Assembly: GCF_011947285.1 (NCBI RefSeq)
Contig: NZ_JAAOZT010000007.1
Span: 1-64,000, forward strand
Direction: 5' to 3'
Source of the DNA: Glaciimonas immobilis
Lineage (GTDB): Bacteria; Pseudomonadota; Gammaproteobacteria; Burkholderiales; Burkholderiaceae_D
Length of the DNA stretch: 64,000 nt
Below the pieces are notes generated by a model that was not told where the DNA came from, searched no databases, and saw nothing but the letters and a program-made list of their open reading frames with translations. Both the position numbers and the translations under genes were made by a program. Below, piece by piece: positions 1 through 12,382 of the stretch; within the stretch, counting starts at the first letter, position 1, and each line of letters starts with the position of its first letter.

Positions 1-20
1 ATCGTCAGGCTCTTATTAAA

Positions 21-52
21 AAACCCTCCCGGAGTAATCCGGGAGGGTTTTT
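21..52 (+). terminator. Rho-independent terminator of an upstream gene
   Basis: A perfect 13-bp stem (21-33 paired with 38-50) with a GTAA tetraloop ends in a run of T. It probably closes transcription of a gene lying before the window. The stem is also A-rich on its left side, so it could work in both directions. It lies about 170 bases before ruvA. Confidence 0.85.
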
Positions 53-220
53 GCTTTGCAAAAATGCTTTGCGTTATGGCATGACTTCCTACTCAACCCC
101 TCATTTCAACGCCTGAAAATAACATCCTCTCTACAAATCTGATAATGAGATTCACAACCACTGGGTTTTTAACCAGTTGTCCTGTATCATTTCATAAACT
201 CTTTATACGGTGATATTAAG

Positions 221-799
221 ATGATAGGTCGTCTTTCCGGAATCTTGCTCGAAAAAAATCCCCCGCAGTTGCTGGTGGATTGTAACGGCGTTGGCTATGA
301 AGTCGGCGTGCCGATGAGCACCTTTTATAATTTGCCTGCTCTGGGCGAAAAGGTCGTATTGCTCACCCACTTGGCAATTCGGGAAGATGCACACGTTTTA
401 TTTGGGTTCGGCACATCGGAAGAAAGAAACGTATTCAAGCAGTTGATTAAGATTAGCGGTATCGGTGCGCGCATGGCGTTGTCGATTTTATCTGGAATGT
501 CGGTACACGATCTGGTCCACGCAATAACTTTACAAGAGTCCGGCCGCCTTACCAAGGTCCCTGGCATAGGCAAGAAAACCGCAGAACGGTTATTGCTGGA
601 GCTTAAAGGAAAGTTGGGGGCGGATATTGGCGCGGCAGGGGGGCAAGCGATGAGCGACGTAACCGCAGACATCTTAAACGCACTAGCGGCACTAGGTTAT
701 TCAGATAAAGAGGCGGTTTTGGCACTTAAGCAAATTCCAGGGGATACCACAGTATCTGAGGGGATTAAGTTAGCACTGAAAGCGTTATCGAAATTGTAG
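221..799 (+). CDS. ruvA: Holliday junction branch migration protein RuvA
   Basis: RuvA binds the four-way Holliday junction and loads the RuvB motor on it during recombination and repair of stalled forks. The 192-residue protein has the family length. The N-terminal OB-fold starts MIGRLSG and runs to about residue 65. Two helix-hairpin-helix motifs follow, around residues 77-90 ([13 protein letters not shown]) and 111-125 ([15 protein letters not shown]). The C-terminal RuvB-binding domain covers roughly 145-192. ruvB follows on the same strand after a 167-base gap, a common arrangement. ruvC is not in the window; it may lie just upstream. Confidence 0.97.
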   Translation: MIGRLSGILLEKNPPQLLVDCNGVGYEVGVPMSTFYNLPALGEKVVLLTHLAIREDAHVLFGFGTSEERNVFKQLIKISGIGARMALSILSGMSVHDLVHAITLQESGRLTKVPGIGKKTAERLLLELKGKLGADIGAAGGQAMSDVTADILNALAALGYSDKEAVLALKQIPGDTTVSEGIKLALKALSKL

Positions 800-966
800 T
801 GTCAAGTGCAATAGCGAAACTCTCCGTTACGAAGACCGCATAGAGCATAATAAAAGTAATAAAAAAACACTAGAGAAATAATAAGCGACCCGAGCAGTCC
901 TCTAAAACATATTGGTAGGGCGTTCTTCACTCTAAATAACTTACCGAGTCCGGCTATTATCCGAAC

Positions 967-2019
967 ATGAGCATTCAGACCGACGATTTCTCCGAGCAGC
1001 GAATTATCGCCGCTACACCCGCTTCTCCTAATGAAGAAGCGATTGAGCGTGCCCTGCGTCCGAAGCATCTGGATGAATATGTAGGACAGCAAAAAATCCG
1101 CGAGCAGCTGGAAATCTTTATTACTGCCGCGCGTCAGCGTAAAGAAGCGCTGGACCATACTTTATTGTTTGGTCCTCCGGGGTTAGGTAAAACCACGCTG
1201 GCGCATATTATCGCCCGAGAAATGGGGGTTAATTTACGCCAAACCTCTGGACCTGTGCTCGAGCGTGCTGGTGATTTGGCCGCCTTGCTTACCAATCTGG
1301 AGGCCAATGATGTGTTGTTCATCGATGAAATTCATCGGCTTTCACCGGTCGTAGAAGAAATTCTTTATCCCGCACTGGAAGATTATCAAATCGATATTAT
1401 GATAGGTGAAGGGCCTGCCGCGCGTTCTGTTCGCCTTGATTTGCAGCCCTTTACGCTGGTGGGCGCGACAACCCGTGCGGGCATGTTGACCAACCCCTTA
1501 CGTGACCGGTTCGGCATCGTCGCCAGGTTGGAATTTTATACGCCGGAAGAGCTTACCAAGATCGTTACCCGCAGTTCCGCTTTACTCAATGCCCCGATAG
1601 TCGGGGATGGCGCTTTTGAAATTGCCAAGCGTAGCCGTGGCACACCACGGATCGCCAATCGTCTTTTACGTCGGGTTCGGGATTACGCCGAGGTGAAGGG
1701 GAATGGTCAAATTACAAAAGCGATCGCCGATGCTGCGTTGGTAATGCTGGACGTTGACCCGGTTGGCTTCGACGTCATGGATCGCAAGTTACTGGAAGCG
1801 GTACTGTTCAAGTTTGGTGGCGGTCCGGTAGGACTTGATAACTTGGCGGCTGCGATCGGAGAAGAGCGCGACACTATCGAAGACGTATTAGAACCCTATT
1901 TGATACAGCAAGGCTTCCTTCAGCGTACGCCGAGAGGGAGAATTGCTACCCCAGCGGCTTACGCGCATTTTGGTGTTAGTGCACCCAAGACTGGCCCCAA
2001 CGGTGAATTGTGGGGATAA
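967..2019 (+). CDS. ruvB: Holliday junction helicase motor RuvB
   Basis: RuvB is the hexameric AAA+ ATPase that drives branch migration with RuvA. The 350-residue protein shows Walker [10 protein letters not shown] at about residues 69-77 and Walker [10 protein letters not shown] at about 116-124. The sensor/arginine-finger region contains [17 protein letters not shown]. The C-terminal winged helix that contacts DNA begins near residue 275. The first 20 residues are a variable tail typical of betaproteobacterial RuvB. The gap to ruvA is longer than in tightly packed operons, so ruvB may also have its own promoter. Confidence 0.97.
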   Translation: MSIQTDDFSEQRIIAATPASPNEEAIERALRPKHLDEYVGQQKIREQLEIFITAARQRKEALDHTLLFGPPGLGKTTLAHIIAREMGVNLRQTSGPVLERAGDLAALLTNLEANDVLFIDEIHRLSPVVEEILYPALEDYQIDIMIGEGPAARSVRLDLQPFTLVGATTRAGMLTNPLRDRFGIVARLEFYTPEELTKIVTRSSALLNAPIVGDGAFEIAKRSRGTPRIANRLLRRVRDYAEVKGNGQITKAIADAALVMLDVDPVGFDVMDRKLLEAVLFKFGGGPVGLDNLAAAIGEERDTIEDVLEPYLIQQGFLQRTPRGRIATPAAYAHFGVSAPKTGPNGELWG

Positions 2020-2086
2020 AATTAGCGATCCACACAATATCGGCAGAGAGGCAAATCTGGATTCAATTCGAGACCGGGACGGTGTT

Positions 2087-2545
2087 ATGTCGCCATCCCG
2101 ACAGGCACAGATATGGGTTGATGCGGACGCGTGCCCCAATGTGATTAAGGAAATCCTGTTCCGCGCAGCCGATCGACGTCAAATTATCACTACTCTCGTC
2201 GCCAACAAATTGCTACGTACGCCAGCGTCGCGTTTTATACACGCAATACAGGTACCGTCTGGCTTCGATGTGGCTGATCAAGAAATTTTACGTTTGTTGC
2301 AACCCAAAGATTTAGTGATTACTGCCGATATTCCGCTAGCAGCGGAGGTCCTCGGCGGCCGCGGCAATGCATTGAATCCGCGCGGCGAGTTTTATACGCA
2401 CGATAATATCCAGCAACATTTAACGATGAGAAAATTCATGGATGAATTGCGCGCATCGGGTGTCGAGACTGGAGGCCCGCCCCCATTCAGTCAAAGCGAC
2501 CGCCATTATTTTGCCGCGCAGTTAGATCGATATTTACAAAAATAG
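2087..2545 (+). CDS. YaiI/YqxD family protein (UPF0178, DUF188)
   Basis: This 152-residue protein belongs to the YaiI/YqxD family, conserved across bacteria and of unknown biochemical role; a PIN-like nuclease fold has been suggested for the family. Visible hallmarks are the N-terminal [14 protein letters not shown], the central [14 protein letters not shown] and the C-terminal [16 protein letters not shown]. The open frame runs back to 1943 inside ruvB, but the ATG at 2087 gives the family start ([17 protein letters not shown]) and leaves a 67-base gap after ruvB. Function cannot be inferred from context. Confidence 0.88.
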   Translation: MSPSRQAQIWVDADACPNVIKEILFRAADRRQIITTLVANKLLRTPASRFIHAIQVPSGFDVADQEILRLLQPKDLVITADIPLAAEVLGGRGNALNPRGEFYTHDNIQQHLTMRKFMDELRASGVETGGPPPFSQSDRHYFAAQLDRYLQK

Positions 2546-2611
2546 CCCATTTTATAAGTCGTGCTTGTGTAAAAATTAAACGTCACAGACAATGCGATAG
2601 TCTTCACCAAC

Positions 2612-3469
2612 TTGTGTAAGCGAACCATGCTCATGTCCACCAAAGCAAACCGGTACGCGCATCAGCTTATTGACGCGCGCGCTCGGGCGCGATTGTTACC
2701 TCCGTTTTCCACTAGCGAAGTGTTGTTACTTAGTGACGGCTATGACATAGCGAAACGTGTTCTTGACGTCAGTATTAGTCAAGGAGAAGTACCTAAGGGA
2801 CGCAAGCTCGGCTTCACTAACCGTACGCTATGGCCTAAATATGGCGTGAATGAGCCGATCGATGCATTGATATGGGCGCATATTTTTGATAGCACAGTCC
2901 GTTTTGCCGATGATAATCGCGGCATTCAGAGCCTAGAAGGTGCGTTACAACCCCGAATTGAACCAGAAATCGTATTTAAGCTAGCGACGACTCCCGATCC
3001 CGATGCCAGTATTAACGACCTGGCAGATTGCATTGAGTGGATGGCACATGCATTTGAAATAGTAGTCTGCCCCTATCCTGACTGGAAGTTCGAGGCCGCG
3101 GATGCTATTGCAGCGTTCGGATTACATGGTACGTTGATCATTGGTGAGCCACACGTGCTGTCGACCGCCACGCGGCGTAATCTCGGCGACATTCTTGCGA
3201 ACGCCAGCGTCTCTCTGTCCTGTTGTACCGACGAGTCGGTGACCTTATGCGGCGCCGGTTTTGGTAGTGATGTGCTAGATAGTCCATTGCATGCAGTCTG
3301 GCATTTACATCAACTGCTTAAAACCCAACCAGATTTTGCTCCACTTACCGCTGGGGAAATCATAACTACCGGGACCTGGACCGATGCATACCCGGTACAG
3401 CGAGGCCAAACTTGGGTGACTGCATTTTCCGGGGTTACGCTACCTGGGTTGACCTTGTCGTTTGTGTAG
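2612..3469 (+). CDS. 2-keto-4-pentenoate hydratase / fumarylacetoacetate hydrolase-fold protein
   Basis: The 285-residue protein resembles the hydratase/decarboxylase branch of the FAH superfamily (MhpD, DmpH-like), which acts on 2-hydroxypenta-2,4-dienoate-type products of meta-cleavage pathways. Supporting segments are KLGFTNRTLWPKYGVNEPID near residue 65, RIEPEIVFKL near residue 115 (acidic metal ligands), and AGEIITTGTWTDAYPV near residue 250. It stands alone, with no ring-cleavage neighbours, so the substrate is unknown. The start is uncertain: the first candidate is at 2612, and ATG codons at 2627 and 2633 are equally usable. Confidence 0.75.
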   Translation: MCKRTMLMSTKANRYAHQLIDARARARLLPPFSTSEVLLLSDGYDIAKRVLDVSISQGEVPKGRKLGFTNRTLWPKYGVNEPIDALIWAHIFDSTVRFADDNRGIQSLEGALQPRIEPEIVFKLATTPDPDASINDLADCIEWMAHAFEIVVCPYPDWKFEAADAIAAFGLHGTLIIGEPHVLSTATRRNLGDILANASVSLSCCTDESVTLCGAGFGSDVLDSPLHAVWHLHQLLKTQPDFAPLTAGEIITTGTWTDAYPVQRGQTWVTAFSGVTLPGLTLSFV

Positions 3470-3498
3470 GCGGTAGTACTAGTTGAGCAACTCCCCGT

Positions 3499-3639
3499 AA
3501 TTTATTGTGATACGGGCCGCACTCCGTGGCTGTGTCCGTTGCTGCGTTGACCGCCGCTGGCCCTGCGTCGTAACGTGCGGCATACAGAGCGTTGCTCGGG
3601 TTCGCCGTCTCTTTACAATAATTCTTGAGCGCTACGTAG
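3499..3639 (+). repeat. Decayed copy of the MITE-like element found at 31626-31788
   Basis: This intergenic block aligns with the element at 31626-31788. Both carry AATTTATTGTGATA-like sequence at the left end (here 3499-3512), a shared inner core CTGCGTCGTAACG (here 3563-3575; one mismatch in the other copy), and a right end whose complement reads as TAGCGCTCAAGAATTATTGT (here 3614-3639). The left terminal repeat is damaged in this copy. It accounts for most of the 394-base gap between the hydratase gene and the DUF2147 gene; the short open frame 3507-3737 crossing it is not considered a gene. Confidence 0.55.
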
Positions 3640-3799
3640 TTGGCTGGGCCATTAAATTAGTTAAAACTATGGCGGAGATGTTAATGCTCATAGGAAAAAA
3701 TCAGTCCGACGCGCCTCTGACGCATGCTCAGCGCTAATTTTGAAGTGCTTAGCGCGTTGTCTCGAAGTCCTTTCGGTGAAGCCGGTAACGCAAACAAAA

Positions 3800-3843
3800 A
3801 TAAAAAAAGCCGCGCAATCAATGACTGACGTGGCATTTTTTAC
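3800..3843 (-). terminator. Probable terminator of the DUF2147 gene
   Basis: Read on the minus strand, an imperfect hairpin (TGCCACG paired with CGCGGC, ends near 3829-3840 and 3803-3813) is followed by a seven-T run and more T. It sits just after the stop codon of the minus-strand gene ending at 3864. The stem has a mismatch, so confidence is moderate. Confidence 0.5.
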
Positions 3844-3863
3844 TTATTAAGCATTATTCTGAT

Positions 3864-4310
3864 TTACTGTTCACGCACCCACGTTTGTGTACGGCCGATC
3901 AGTGGTAGACCGATGTAGCCGCGAACATTGAGCTTTTTACCGTCTTCAATGAGGGTCATTTTACTTTTGTAGACTTTACCGTTCGCTGGATCAAGGATCG
4001 TGCCGCCGTCGTAATCAGCGCCATCTGCCTTCATGCCTTGCAACATCGTCATGCCGATGATAGGTTTGTCTTTGTTATCGCCTTCGCATTTAACGCATTT
4101 AGGATTCAACTCTTCGGGTGCCTCGCGATATAGTTTTTCTATTTTTCCGGAGAACTCGCCATTTGATTCAGTGATGCGAATCAAGGCTTTTGGTTTGCCT
4201 GTCGTATCATCAATGTTTTTCCACAGTCCTACCGGCGAAGCCGTTTGTGCCAAGGCGCTGGTTGCCAGCAAAAGAGTAGCGACCAGAATACCGAGTGAAT
4301 TGTTTTTCAT
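3864..4310 (-). CDS. Secreted DUF2147 family protein
   Basis: The 148-residue protein has a clear Sec signal peptide (MKNNSLGILVATLLLATSAL, cleavage after ALAQ near residue 22). The mature part carries the DUF2147 pattern: SPVGLWKNIDDTTGKPKALI, then GKIEKLYR and two cysteines in NPKCVKCEGDNKDKPIIGM, and a C-terminal RGYIGLPLIGRTQTWVR. The family is a small beta-barrel, lipocalin-like domain of unknown ligand in the periplasm. It is transcribed in the same direction as valS, 108 bases downstream of the valS stop, and probably has its own promoter. Confidence 0.85.
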   Translation of the reverse strand: MKNNSLGILVATLLLATSALAQTASPVGLWKNIDDTTGKPKALIRITESNGEFSGKIEKLYREAPEELNPKCVKCEGDNKDKPIIGMTMLQGMKADGADYDGGTILDPANGKVYKSKMTLIEDGKKLNVRGYIGLPLIGRTQTWVREQ

Positions 4311-4418
4311 TGCAAATATCTCCGTTATTTTTTTATTGTACGTAAGTGGATATTGTTGACAACATTCGCTTACGCACAGGGATTTGCATGACGATTTACT
4401 ACAACGAGTGCTCCGTTG

Positions 4419-7238
4419 CTAATCCTTCAGTTTGCTAAATTGCTCGCGCAGTTTGATCAAAGTGGTAGAAAAATTAGCGACGCGCTCTTGCTCCTGAGCA
4501 ACCACCTGTGCCGGCGCTCTGGCTACAAAGCTTTCGTTGTTTAGTTTCGCCTGCGCTTTTGTAATTTCCGCATCCAACCGAGTGATCTCCTTAGTCAGGC
4601 GCTCTCTCTCGGCGGCAACATCAATTTCAACCTTCAGCATCAGCTTAGCATTACCCACTATAGAAATAGGTGCCGGTGACTCGGGGAAATCCTCTAATAC
4701 TTGCACTTCGGATAACTTCGCCAGTCCTTGCAGGTAAGGGGCGAACGATTGTAACGCTGGCCTATATGCTGTATCGCCAGCAATAATCAACGGAATTCGC
4801 AGGGCCGGAGACAATTGCATCTCACCGCGCAGGTTTCGGCAGGCATCGGTCAGGGATTTCAGTTCTGTCATCCACGCCTCGGCTTTTTCATCGATTTTAT
4901 CCGGCCGCGCTTCGGGATACGATTGACGCATGATCGAATCACCTGCCGGATCCATGACGTAACCAGTCAAAGGCGCGACGCTTTGCCACAAAGCTTCGGT
5001 AACAAATGGAATGATCGGATGCGCAAGGCGCAATACGGTTTCCAGTACTCGCAACAAGGTGCGACGCGTCGCTTGCTGCTGGGCCGCGCTGCCGTTTTGC
5101 ATCTGGATTTTGGCGACTTCGAGATACCAGTCGCAATACTCATCCCAGACAAATTTATAGATAGCCGACGAAATATTGTCGAAGCGATAGTCGGTAAATC
5201 CCTTCGCGATTTCCATCTCGGTGCGCTGCAATTGCGAAACTATCCAACGGTCTGCGTAAGAGAAATTCAGCTTCTCTTTGTTGCATTCGCCAGCGGTATG
5301 ACCTTCAAAACCACAATCCTTGCCTTCTGTGTTCATCAAAACAAAGCGGGTGGCATTCCATAATTTATTACAGAAATTGCGATAACCATCGCAACGACTC
5401 AGATCAAAATTGATATTCCGGCCGAGTGTTGCCAGCGACGCAAAGGTGAAGCGCAATGCATCGGTACCAAACGCAGGGATGCCATCTGCAAATTCCTTGC
5501 GAGTCGCCTTGGCGATGCTATCGGCTTGCTTAGGATTCATCAAGCCAGTCGTACGTTTGGCGACCAGCGTTTCAACGTCAATACCATCGATCAAATCAAT
5601 TGGATCGAGTGTGTTGCCTTTGGATTTTGACATTTTTTGGCCGCTACCATCGCGCACCAAACCGTGCACGTAGACGGTACCGAACGGGACTTTGCCAGTA
5701 AAGTGCGTGGTCATCATGACCATCCGCGCGACCCAAAAGAAGATAATGTCAAAGCCGGTCACTAGTACCGATGACGGCAAGAACATTTTGTAATCCGGTG
5801 TTTCTGCCGGCCAGCCAAGCGTCGAAAAAGGCAGCAGCGCTGAGGAGAACCAGGTATCCAGCACATCGTCATCGCGGCGGATAGTTTTATCGCCAGCTTG
5901 GGTCTGCGCCTCTGCCTCAGTCCGGGCGACGTAGATTTTGCCATCTTCGTCGTACCACGCCGGAATCTGATGACCCCACCATAATTGTCGCGAAACGCAC
6001 CAGTCCTGAATGTTGTTGAGCCATTGGTTATAGGTTGTGGTCCAGTTTTCAGGGACCATCTTAATCTCGCCGCTGGCAACTTTTTCCAGTGCTACTTCAG
6101 CAATCGATTTCCCGGGGAAATGCGTACCTTCAGGTGCAGGCTTACTCATTGCCACAAACCATTGATCGGTGAGCATTGGTTCAATCACGACGCCGGTCCT
6201 GTCGCCACGGGGCACCATCAATTTATGTGGTTTTACCGACTCAAGCAACCCTAACGCATCAAGATCTGCGACGATTTGTTTACGAGCAACAAACCGATCC
6301 ATACCTTGATATTGTGAAGGCGCCTGATCGTTGATTTTAGCGTCCAATGTCAGGATGCTGAGCTTGTCCAAATGGTGACGCTGGCCGACGGCATAGTCGT
6401 TAAAATCATGCGCTGGCGTGATCTTGACGCAACCGGTACCGAATTCTTTGTCGACGTATTCATCGGCAATGATCGGAATTTGACGGCCGCATAATGGCAG
6501 CGTCAGCATCTTGCCAACCAAATGCGCATAGCGTTCATCGGTTGGATCAACGGCGACGGCGCTGTCGCCCAACATGGTTTCCGGACGCGTGGTGGCAACC
6601 GTCAAATGACCGCTGCCATCGACCAATGGATAGTGGATGTACCACATCGAGCCGTCTTCTTCTTCCGACACTACTTCTAGGTCAGAAACCGCGGTGCCCA
6701 GCATCGGATCCCAGTTTACCAGGCGTTTGCCGCGATAAATCAAACCTTGTTCAAACAGGCGCACAAAAACTTCGGTCACGGTGCCGGACAAATCGGCGTC
6801 CATGGTGAAATATTCTCTGTCCCAATCGGCAGAAGAACCTAGACGGCGCATCTGACCAGTGATAGCAGAGCCGGATTTTTCTTTCCACTCCCAGACTTTT
6901 TCGATGAATTTTTCACGACCCAAATCATGGCGCGAGACTTTCTGCGCATCAAGTTGGCGTTCGACGACGATTTGCGTCGCAATACCAGCATGATCTGTGC
7001 CCGGAATCCACGCGGTGTTATAGCCGCGCATGCGATGATATCGCACCAGCCCATCCATGATGGTCTGGTTGAAGGCGTGGCCCATGTGCAAAGTGCCGGT
7101 AACGTTCGGCGGCGGTAACTGAATGCTGAAAGATGGTTTGCTCGCATCGGTGGTGGCGGCATAATACCCGCGCTTTTCCCACTCGTTACGCCAAAATTGT
7201 TCAATCTCGGCAGGGTCGAAAGACTTGGCTAATTCCAT
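4419..7238 (-). CDS. valS: Valyl-tRNA synthetase
   Basis: ValRS charges tRNA-Val with valine and edits misactivated threonine. The 939-residue protein has the class Ia HIGH motif as HMGH at residues 51-54 ([17 protein letters not shown]) and KMSKS in [10 protein letters not shown]. The large CP1 editing domain contains [11 protein letters not shown] and [19 protein letters not shown]. The C-terminal arm is a charged coiled coil ([20 protein letters not shown]) that clamps the tRNA, typical for ValRS. The gene is read away from the thiamine operon, and its promoter must lie in the shared region 7239-7470. Confidence 0.98.
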   Translation of the reverse strand: MELAKSFDPAEIEQFWRNEWEKRGYYAATTDASKPSFSIQLPPPNVTGTLHMGHAFNQTIMDGLVRYHRMRGYNTAWIPGTDHAGIATQIVVERQLDAQKVSRHDLGREKFIEKVWEWKEKSGSAITGQMRRLGSSADWDREYFTMDADLSGTVTEVFVRLFEQGLIYRGKRLVNWDPMLGTAVSDLEVVSEEEDGSMWYIHYPLVDGSGHLTVATTRPETMLGDSAVAVDPTDERYAHLVGKMLTLPLCGRQIPIIADEYVDKEFGTGCVKITPAHDFNDYAVGQRHHLDKLSILTLDAKINDQAPSQYQGMDRFVARKQIVADLDALGLLESVKPHKLMVPRGDRTGVVIEPMLTDQWFVAMSKPAPEGTHFPGKSIAEVALEKVASGEIKMVPENWTTTYNQWLNNIQDWCVSRQLWWGHQIPAWYDEDGKIYVARTEAEAQTQAGDKTIRRDDDVLDTWFSSALLPFSTLGWPAETPDYKMFLPSSVLVTGFDIIFFWVARMVMMTTHFTGKVPFGTVYVHGLVRDGSGQKMSKSKGNTLDPIDLIDGIDVETLVAKRTTGLMNPKQADSIAKATRKEFADGIPAFGTDALRFTFASLATLGRNINFDLSRCDGYRNFCNKLWNATRFVLMNTEGKDCGFEGHTAGECNKEKLNFSYADRWIVSQLQRTEMEIAKGFTDYRFDNISSAIYKFVWDEYCDWYLEVAKIQMQNGSAAQQQATRRTLLRVLETVLRLAHPIIPFVTEALWQSVAPLTGYVMDPAGDSIMRQSYPEARPDKIDEKAEAWMTELKSLTDACRNLRGEMQLSPALRIPLIIAGDTAYRPALQSFAPYLQGLAKLSEVQVLEDFPESPAPISIVGNAKLMLKVEIDVAAERERLTKEITRLDAEITKAQAKLNNESFVARAPAQVVAQEQERVANFSTTLIKLREQFSKLKD

Positions 7239-7451
7239 GATTTATTGGTGTTTTCTGCTAAAACAATGATTATAAAGTACGACATGCCGTGCTTCGGTAT
7301 CTGGCGGTGAGATATTTGCACTGCGCGACAATAAAAAACGCTTTCACCTATTTTTTCTGGATTTTCAATCGTTGGTTTTGTATGCATATTGTTAGTTAAA
7401 ACACAGCAAATACAGTCGAACTCTGGCCTCGGAAAGATCAAATAAAAATCT

Positions 7452-7480
7452 TTGCGTACCTCCGGCAGGGGGTGTAAAAT
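7452..7480 (+). promoter_or_regulatory. Candidate sigma-70 promoter of the thiamine operon
   Basis: TTGCGT at 7452-7457 and TAAAAT at 7475-7480 are separated by 17 bases. The -10 matches the consensus in five of six positions and the -35 in three. The predicted start near 7487 would place the whole TPP aptamer inside the leader. This is a pattern match only. Confidence 0.4.
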
Positions 7481-7515
7481 TCAGTTCGCTGCCTTAAGAT
7501 GTCTATTAAGTCAGC

Positions 7516-9680
<2,165 letters not shown>

Positions 9681-9685
9681 GTCGG

Positions 9686-9889
9686 ATGATGGAAATTGAA
9701 CTCAATGGCGCGCCACATCAGCTTGCCGACGCACAGTCGTTGCAACAGTTAGTCGCGGCGCTGGCGTTATCTGGCAAAGCGATCGCCGTCGCGGTTAATC
9801 GTCAGGTGGTGCCATCGCATATGTGGTCGCAACACCTGTTGCAACCGCACGACAAGGTTGATCTGGTGCGCGCTATCGGTGGTGGCTAG
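9686..9889 (+). CDS. thiS: Sulfur carrier protein ThiS
   Basis: ThiS is the ubiquitin-like carrier that brings sulfur as a C-terminal thiocarboxylate for thiazole synthesis. The 67-residue protein begins MMEIELNG and ends in the required Gly-Gly (RAIGGG). The frame also allows a GTG at 9677 that overlaps the thiC stop, but ATG at 9686 (or 9689) matches the normal family start. The close link to thiC suggests translational coupling. ThiF, its activating enzyme, is not in the window. Confidence 0.92.
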   Translation: MMEIELNGAPHQLADAQSLQQLVAALALSGKAIAVAVNRQVVPSHMWSQHLLQPHDKVDLVRAIGGG

Positions 9890-9964
9890 ACACGATGCAA
9901 GTCGGGCTGTATGCAGATTTGCGTGCACCCCGGCATTGTATAAAGTAATACGAAAGGAAGAATC

Positions 9965-10804
9965 ATGAACACGAACGATGCCTTCTCAGATACACAAAAT
10001 GCTGGCTTAACTAATGCTGGCTTAACTAATGCTGGATTAACGATTGCAGGAAAAACCTATCGCTCACGCCTGTTAGTCGGTAGCGGAAAATACCGCGACC
10101 TGGCTGAAACGCGCGCGGCGACAGAAGCCAGCGGTGCAGAAATTATCACGGTAGCGATTCGCAGGGTCAACATCGGGCAGGACCCGAATGCGCCGAGTTT
10201 ACTGGATGTAGTCCCGCCGTCGCGCTACACGATTTTGCCTAATTCTGCCGGTTGCTACACCGCCAAAGATGCGGTCTACACGTTACAACTGGGACGAGAA
10301 TTATTGGGTGGTCATAAGCTGGCAAAACTGGAAGTGCTGGGTGACGAAAAAAACCTGTTTCCCAATATGCCAGAGACCTTGAAGGCTGCGGAGACGCTGG
10401 TCAAGGACGGTTTCGATGTCATGGTGTATTGCAGCGATGATCCGATTCAGGCCCGTATTCTGGAAGAAATCGGTTGTGTTGCCATCATGCCGCTGGCCTC
10501 ACTGATTGGGTCCGGCATGGGTATTTTAAACCCGTGGAATTTGTCGCTGATCATTGAGCAGTCCAAGGTCCCGGTACTGGTCGATGCAGGAGTCGGCACT
10601 GCCTCTGACGCCGCTATAGCGATGGAACTGGGATGCGATGGCGTATTGATGAATACCGCAATTGCCGGCGCACGCGATCCGATTCGCATGGCGCGCGCGA
10701 TGCGATTGGCGGTAGAGGCCGGGCGCGAGGCTTTTCTGGCGGGACGAATTCCTAAGCGCTTCATGGCCTCGCCGTCGTCACCAATGGCCGGACGTATCGT
10801 GTGA
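9965..10804 (+). CDS. thiG: Thiazole synthase ThiG
   Basis: ThiG condenses deoxyxylulose phosphate, dehydroglycine and ThiS-bound sulfur into the thiamine thiazole; dxs, which makes the deoxyxylulose phosphate, is also in this window. The 279-residue TIM barrel contains the RLLVGSGKY strand, the [17 protein letters not shown] segment with the Schiff-base lysine, [12 protein letters not shown] and [16 protein letters not shown]. The extreme N-terminus is unusual: residues 12-26 are a threefold five-residue repeat (AGLTN-like) from a 15-bp tandem repeat at 9998-10042. The stop codon overlaps the GTG start of thiD. Confidence 0.97.
   Translation: MNTNDAFSDTQNAGLTNAGLTNAGLTIAGKTYRSRLLVGSGKYRDLAETRAATEASGAEIITVAIRRVNIGQDPNAPSLLDVVPPSRYTILPNSAGCYTAKDAVYTLQLGRELLGGHKLAKLEVLGDEKNLFPNMPETLKAAETLVKDGFDVMVYCSDDPIQARILEEIGCVAIMPLASLIGSGMGILNPWNLSLIIEQSKVPVLVDAGVGTASDAAIAMELGCDGVLMNTAIAGARDPIRMARAMRLAVEAGREAFLAGRIPKRFMASPSSPMAGRIV
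9998..10042 (+). repeat. 15-bp tandem repeat inside the thiG N-terminus
   Basis: Three adjacent 15-base units at 9998-10012, 10013-10027 and 10028-10042, reading AATGCTGGCTTAACT; the first two are identical and the third differs at two bases. The unit keeps the reading frame and encodes N-A-G-L-T, so copy number could vary without breaking the gene. Confidence 0.92.
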
Positions 10805-11667
10805 CCGGGCCAGATAGTCGGCTCAAGCTTGCGAGGCCGCCCTGCGTTCTGATTTTTTCCGGCTCAGATCCGAGCGGTGGTGCGGGTCTGCAGGCAGATA
10901 TCACGGCGATAGCCGCACAGGGCGCGCATCCGATGTCCGTAGTAACGGTACTGACGGTGCAGGACAATCAGCATGTTTTTGGGGTCTATCCCGTGGCAGC
11001 TGATCTGGTCCGGCAACAGGCTCAGGTATTGGTGGATCGGATCGCCATTGCAGCAGTAAAAATTGGTATTGTCGGCAATCGCGCCAATGCCGAAGTGATC
11101 GCTGCCATCATCCGCGACTTACGTACGCGCTTGCCTGATTTACCTGTGGTGTTTGATCCGGTATTGGCGAACGGCGCCGGTGACACTCTCTCGACGGAAG
11201 ATCCGATAGCCGCGCTGGCACCTTTGTTTGCGTTGGCGACGGTGATCACACCGAACCGGATTGAGGCCAACCGTTTGTGTGGTGTTGCCGCTGACGAGGA
11301 TGGCGATCCTGACGATCAGGCGAAACAATTGTTGGCGCGGGGTTGTCAGCATGTATTGCTAAAAGGTGGGCACGGGCCGGAGCAGGATCATGTGCTGAAT
11401 CGTTGGTATAGCCGAACGCAGGATCGAAATCAGAGTTGGCGCTGGCCGCGCTTGCCGGGGGAGTTTCACGGCAGTGGTTGCACGTTAGCGGCAGCATTAG
11501 CCGGTTTGCTGGCGCAGGGAATGTCCATGGAACACGCGATTGCCGCCGCGCAAACTTACTGTCAGCAAACGTTGAGCTCGTCGTATGCGATTGCCGATGG
11601 CCAACGCATTCCGAATCGTTTAACGGCGATGCTGCCATCTACGCAGCGAGCGAAGGAGCAAGAATGA
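10801..11667 (+). CDS. thiD: Hydroxymethylpyrimidine / phosphomethylpyrimidine kinase ThiD
   Basis: ThiD phosphorylates HMP and HMP-P to HMP-PP, the pyrimidine partner for ThiE. The 288-residue ribokinase-fold protein shows [16 protein letters not shown] near residue 20, KIGIVGN around 80, the [11 protein letters not shown] segment near 120, LLKGGHGP near 185 and the anion hole/catalytic [17 protein letters not shown] near 225. The GTG start at 10801 overlaps the thiG stop, and its own stop overlaps the thiE start, so it is tightly coupled on both sides. Confidence 0.94.
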   Translation: MTGPDSRLKLARPPCVLIFSGSDPSGGAGLQADITAIAAQGAHPMSVVTVLTVQDNQHVFGVYPVAADLVRQQAQVLVDRIAIAAVKIGIVGNRANAEVIAAIIRDLRTRLPDLPVVFDPVLANGAGDTLSTEDPIAALAPLFALATVITPNRIEANRLCGVAADEDGDPDDQAKQLLARGCQHVLLKGGHGPEQDHVLNRWYSRTQDRNQSWRWPRLPGEFHGSGCTLAAALAGLLAQGMSMEHAIAAAQTYCQQTLSSSYAIADGQRIPNRLTAMLPSTQRAKEQE

Positions 11668-12284
11668 AATCACTGAAAGGCCTCTATATTGTCACTCCCG
11701 ACTGGTATGACACGGCTAAGTTGCTGGAAGTAAGTGAGCAAGCATTACAAGGCGGAGCAGCCATACTGCAATATCGCCACAAGACAGCAGGGACTGCGTT
11801 GCGAGCAGTACAGGCTACGTTATTGTTCGCATTATGCCGTCGCTATCAGCGACCGTTTATCATCAATGATGACGTTGATCTTTGTCTGGCACTGGATGCG
11901 GATGGGATTCATGTTGGCGGTACGGATGCCAGTGTTGCCGACATTCGCGCCCAAGTCGGCCCGAACAAAATTGTTGGCACATCTTGCTATGGCAGTGTGG
12001 AGTTGGCGCATGCTGCGGTTAGTTCTGGCGCAAGCTACGTAGCATTTGGTGGATTTTACCCGTCGCGGGTTAAGCAATACGAAGTGTCTACGCAAGCAGC
12101 AATCGTGACCGAAGCTAAGTCCGTAATTGCGTTACCAAACGTGGTTATCGGTGGCATGACGGTACAAAACGCTACGCCGTTAGTCGCCGCCGGTGCCGAT
12201 ATGGTCGCCGCGATCAGCAGCGTTTATCTGGCGAATGATCCGGTCGCTGCAGCACGCCAATTTGCCGATTTGTTTGCAATTTAG
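11664..12284 (+). CDS. thiE: Thiamine-phosphate synthase ThiE
   Basis: ThiE joins HMP-PP and thiazole phosphate to thiamine phosphate. The 206-residue TIM barrel carries ILQYRHK (pyrophosphate-binding), FIINDDVDLCLALDADGIHVGG, FGGFYPSRVK and VVIGGMTVQNA. The ATG at 11664 sits in an ATGA overlap with the thiD stop and has a good GAAGGAGCAAGA ribosome site; the longer frame back to 11436 lies inside thiD and is not used. It is the last gene of the thiamine operon. Confidence 0.96.
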   Translation: MKSLKGLYIVTPDWYDTAKLLEVSEQALQGGAAILQYRHKTAGTALRAVQATLLFALCRRYQRPFIINDDVDLCLALDADGIHVGGTDASVADIRAQVGPNKIVGTSCYGSVELAHAAVSSGASYVAFGGFYPSRVKQYEVSTQAAIVTEAKSVIALPNVVIGGMTVQNATPLVAAGADMVAAISSVYLANDPVAAARQFADLFAI

Positions 12285-12324
12285 AAGGTTGGCAGATTGC
12301 AGATCGATGGATTTGATATATTAA

Positions 12325-12350
12325 AAACGGCGCTGCGTGCGCCGTATTTA
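12325..12350 (+). terminator. Hairpin terminator between thiE and dps
   Basis: ACGGCGC (12327-12333) pairs with GCGCCGT (12339-12345) around a five-base loop, flanked by A-rich and T-rich tracts on the two sides. It lies between convergent thiE and dps and may serve both. The T tract is interrupted, so the call is moderate. Confidence 0.55.
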
Positions 12351-12382
12351 ATATTGAATAAAATAATACTGATAAGAATAAA

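Noticed and set aside
3507-3737. 76-codon plus-strand open frame after the hydratase gene
   Set aside because: It crosses the decayed MITE-like repeat, has an odd Cys/Arg-rich composition, no likeness to known proteins and no good ribosome site.
4815-6808. Several plus-strand open frames opposite valS
   Set aside because: They are antisense shadows of a clearly coding gene and show no family likeness.
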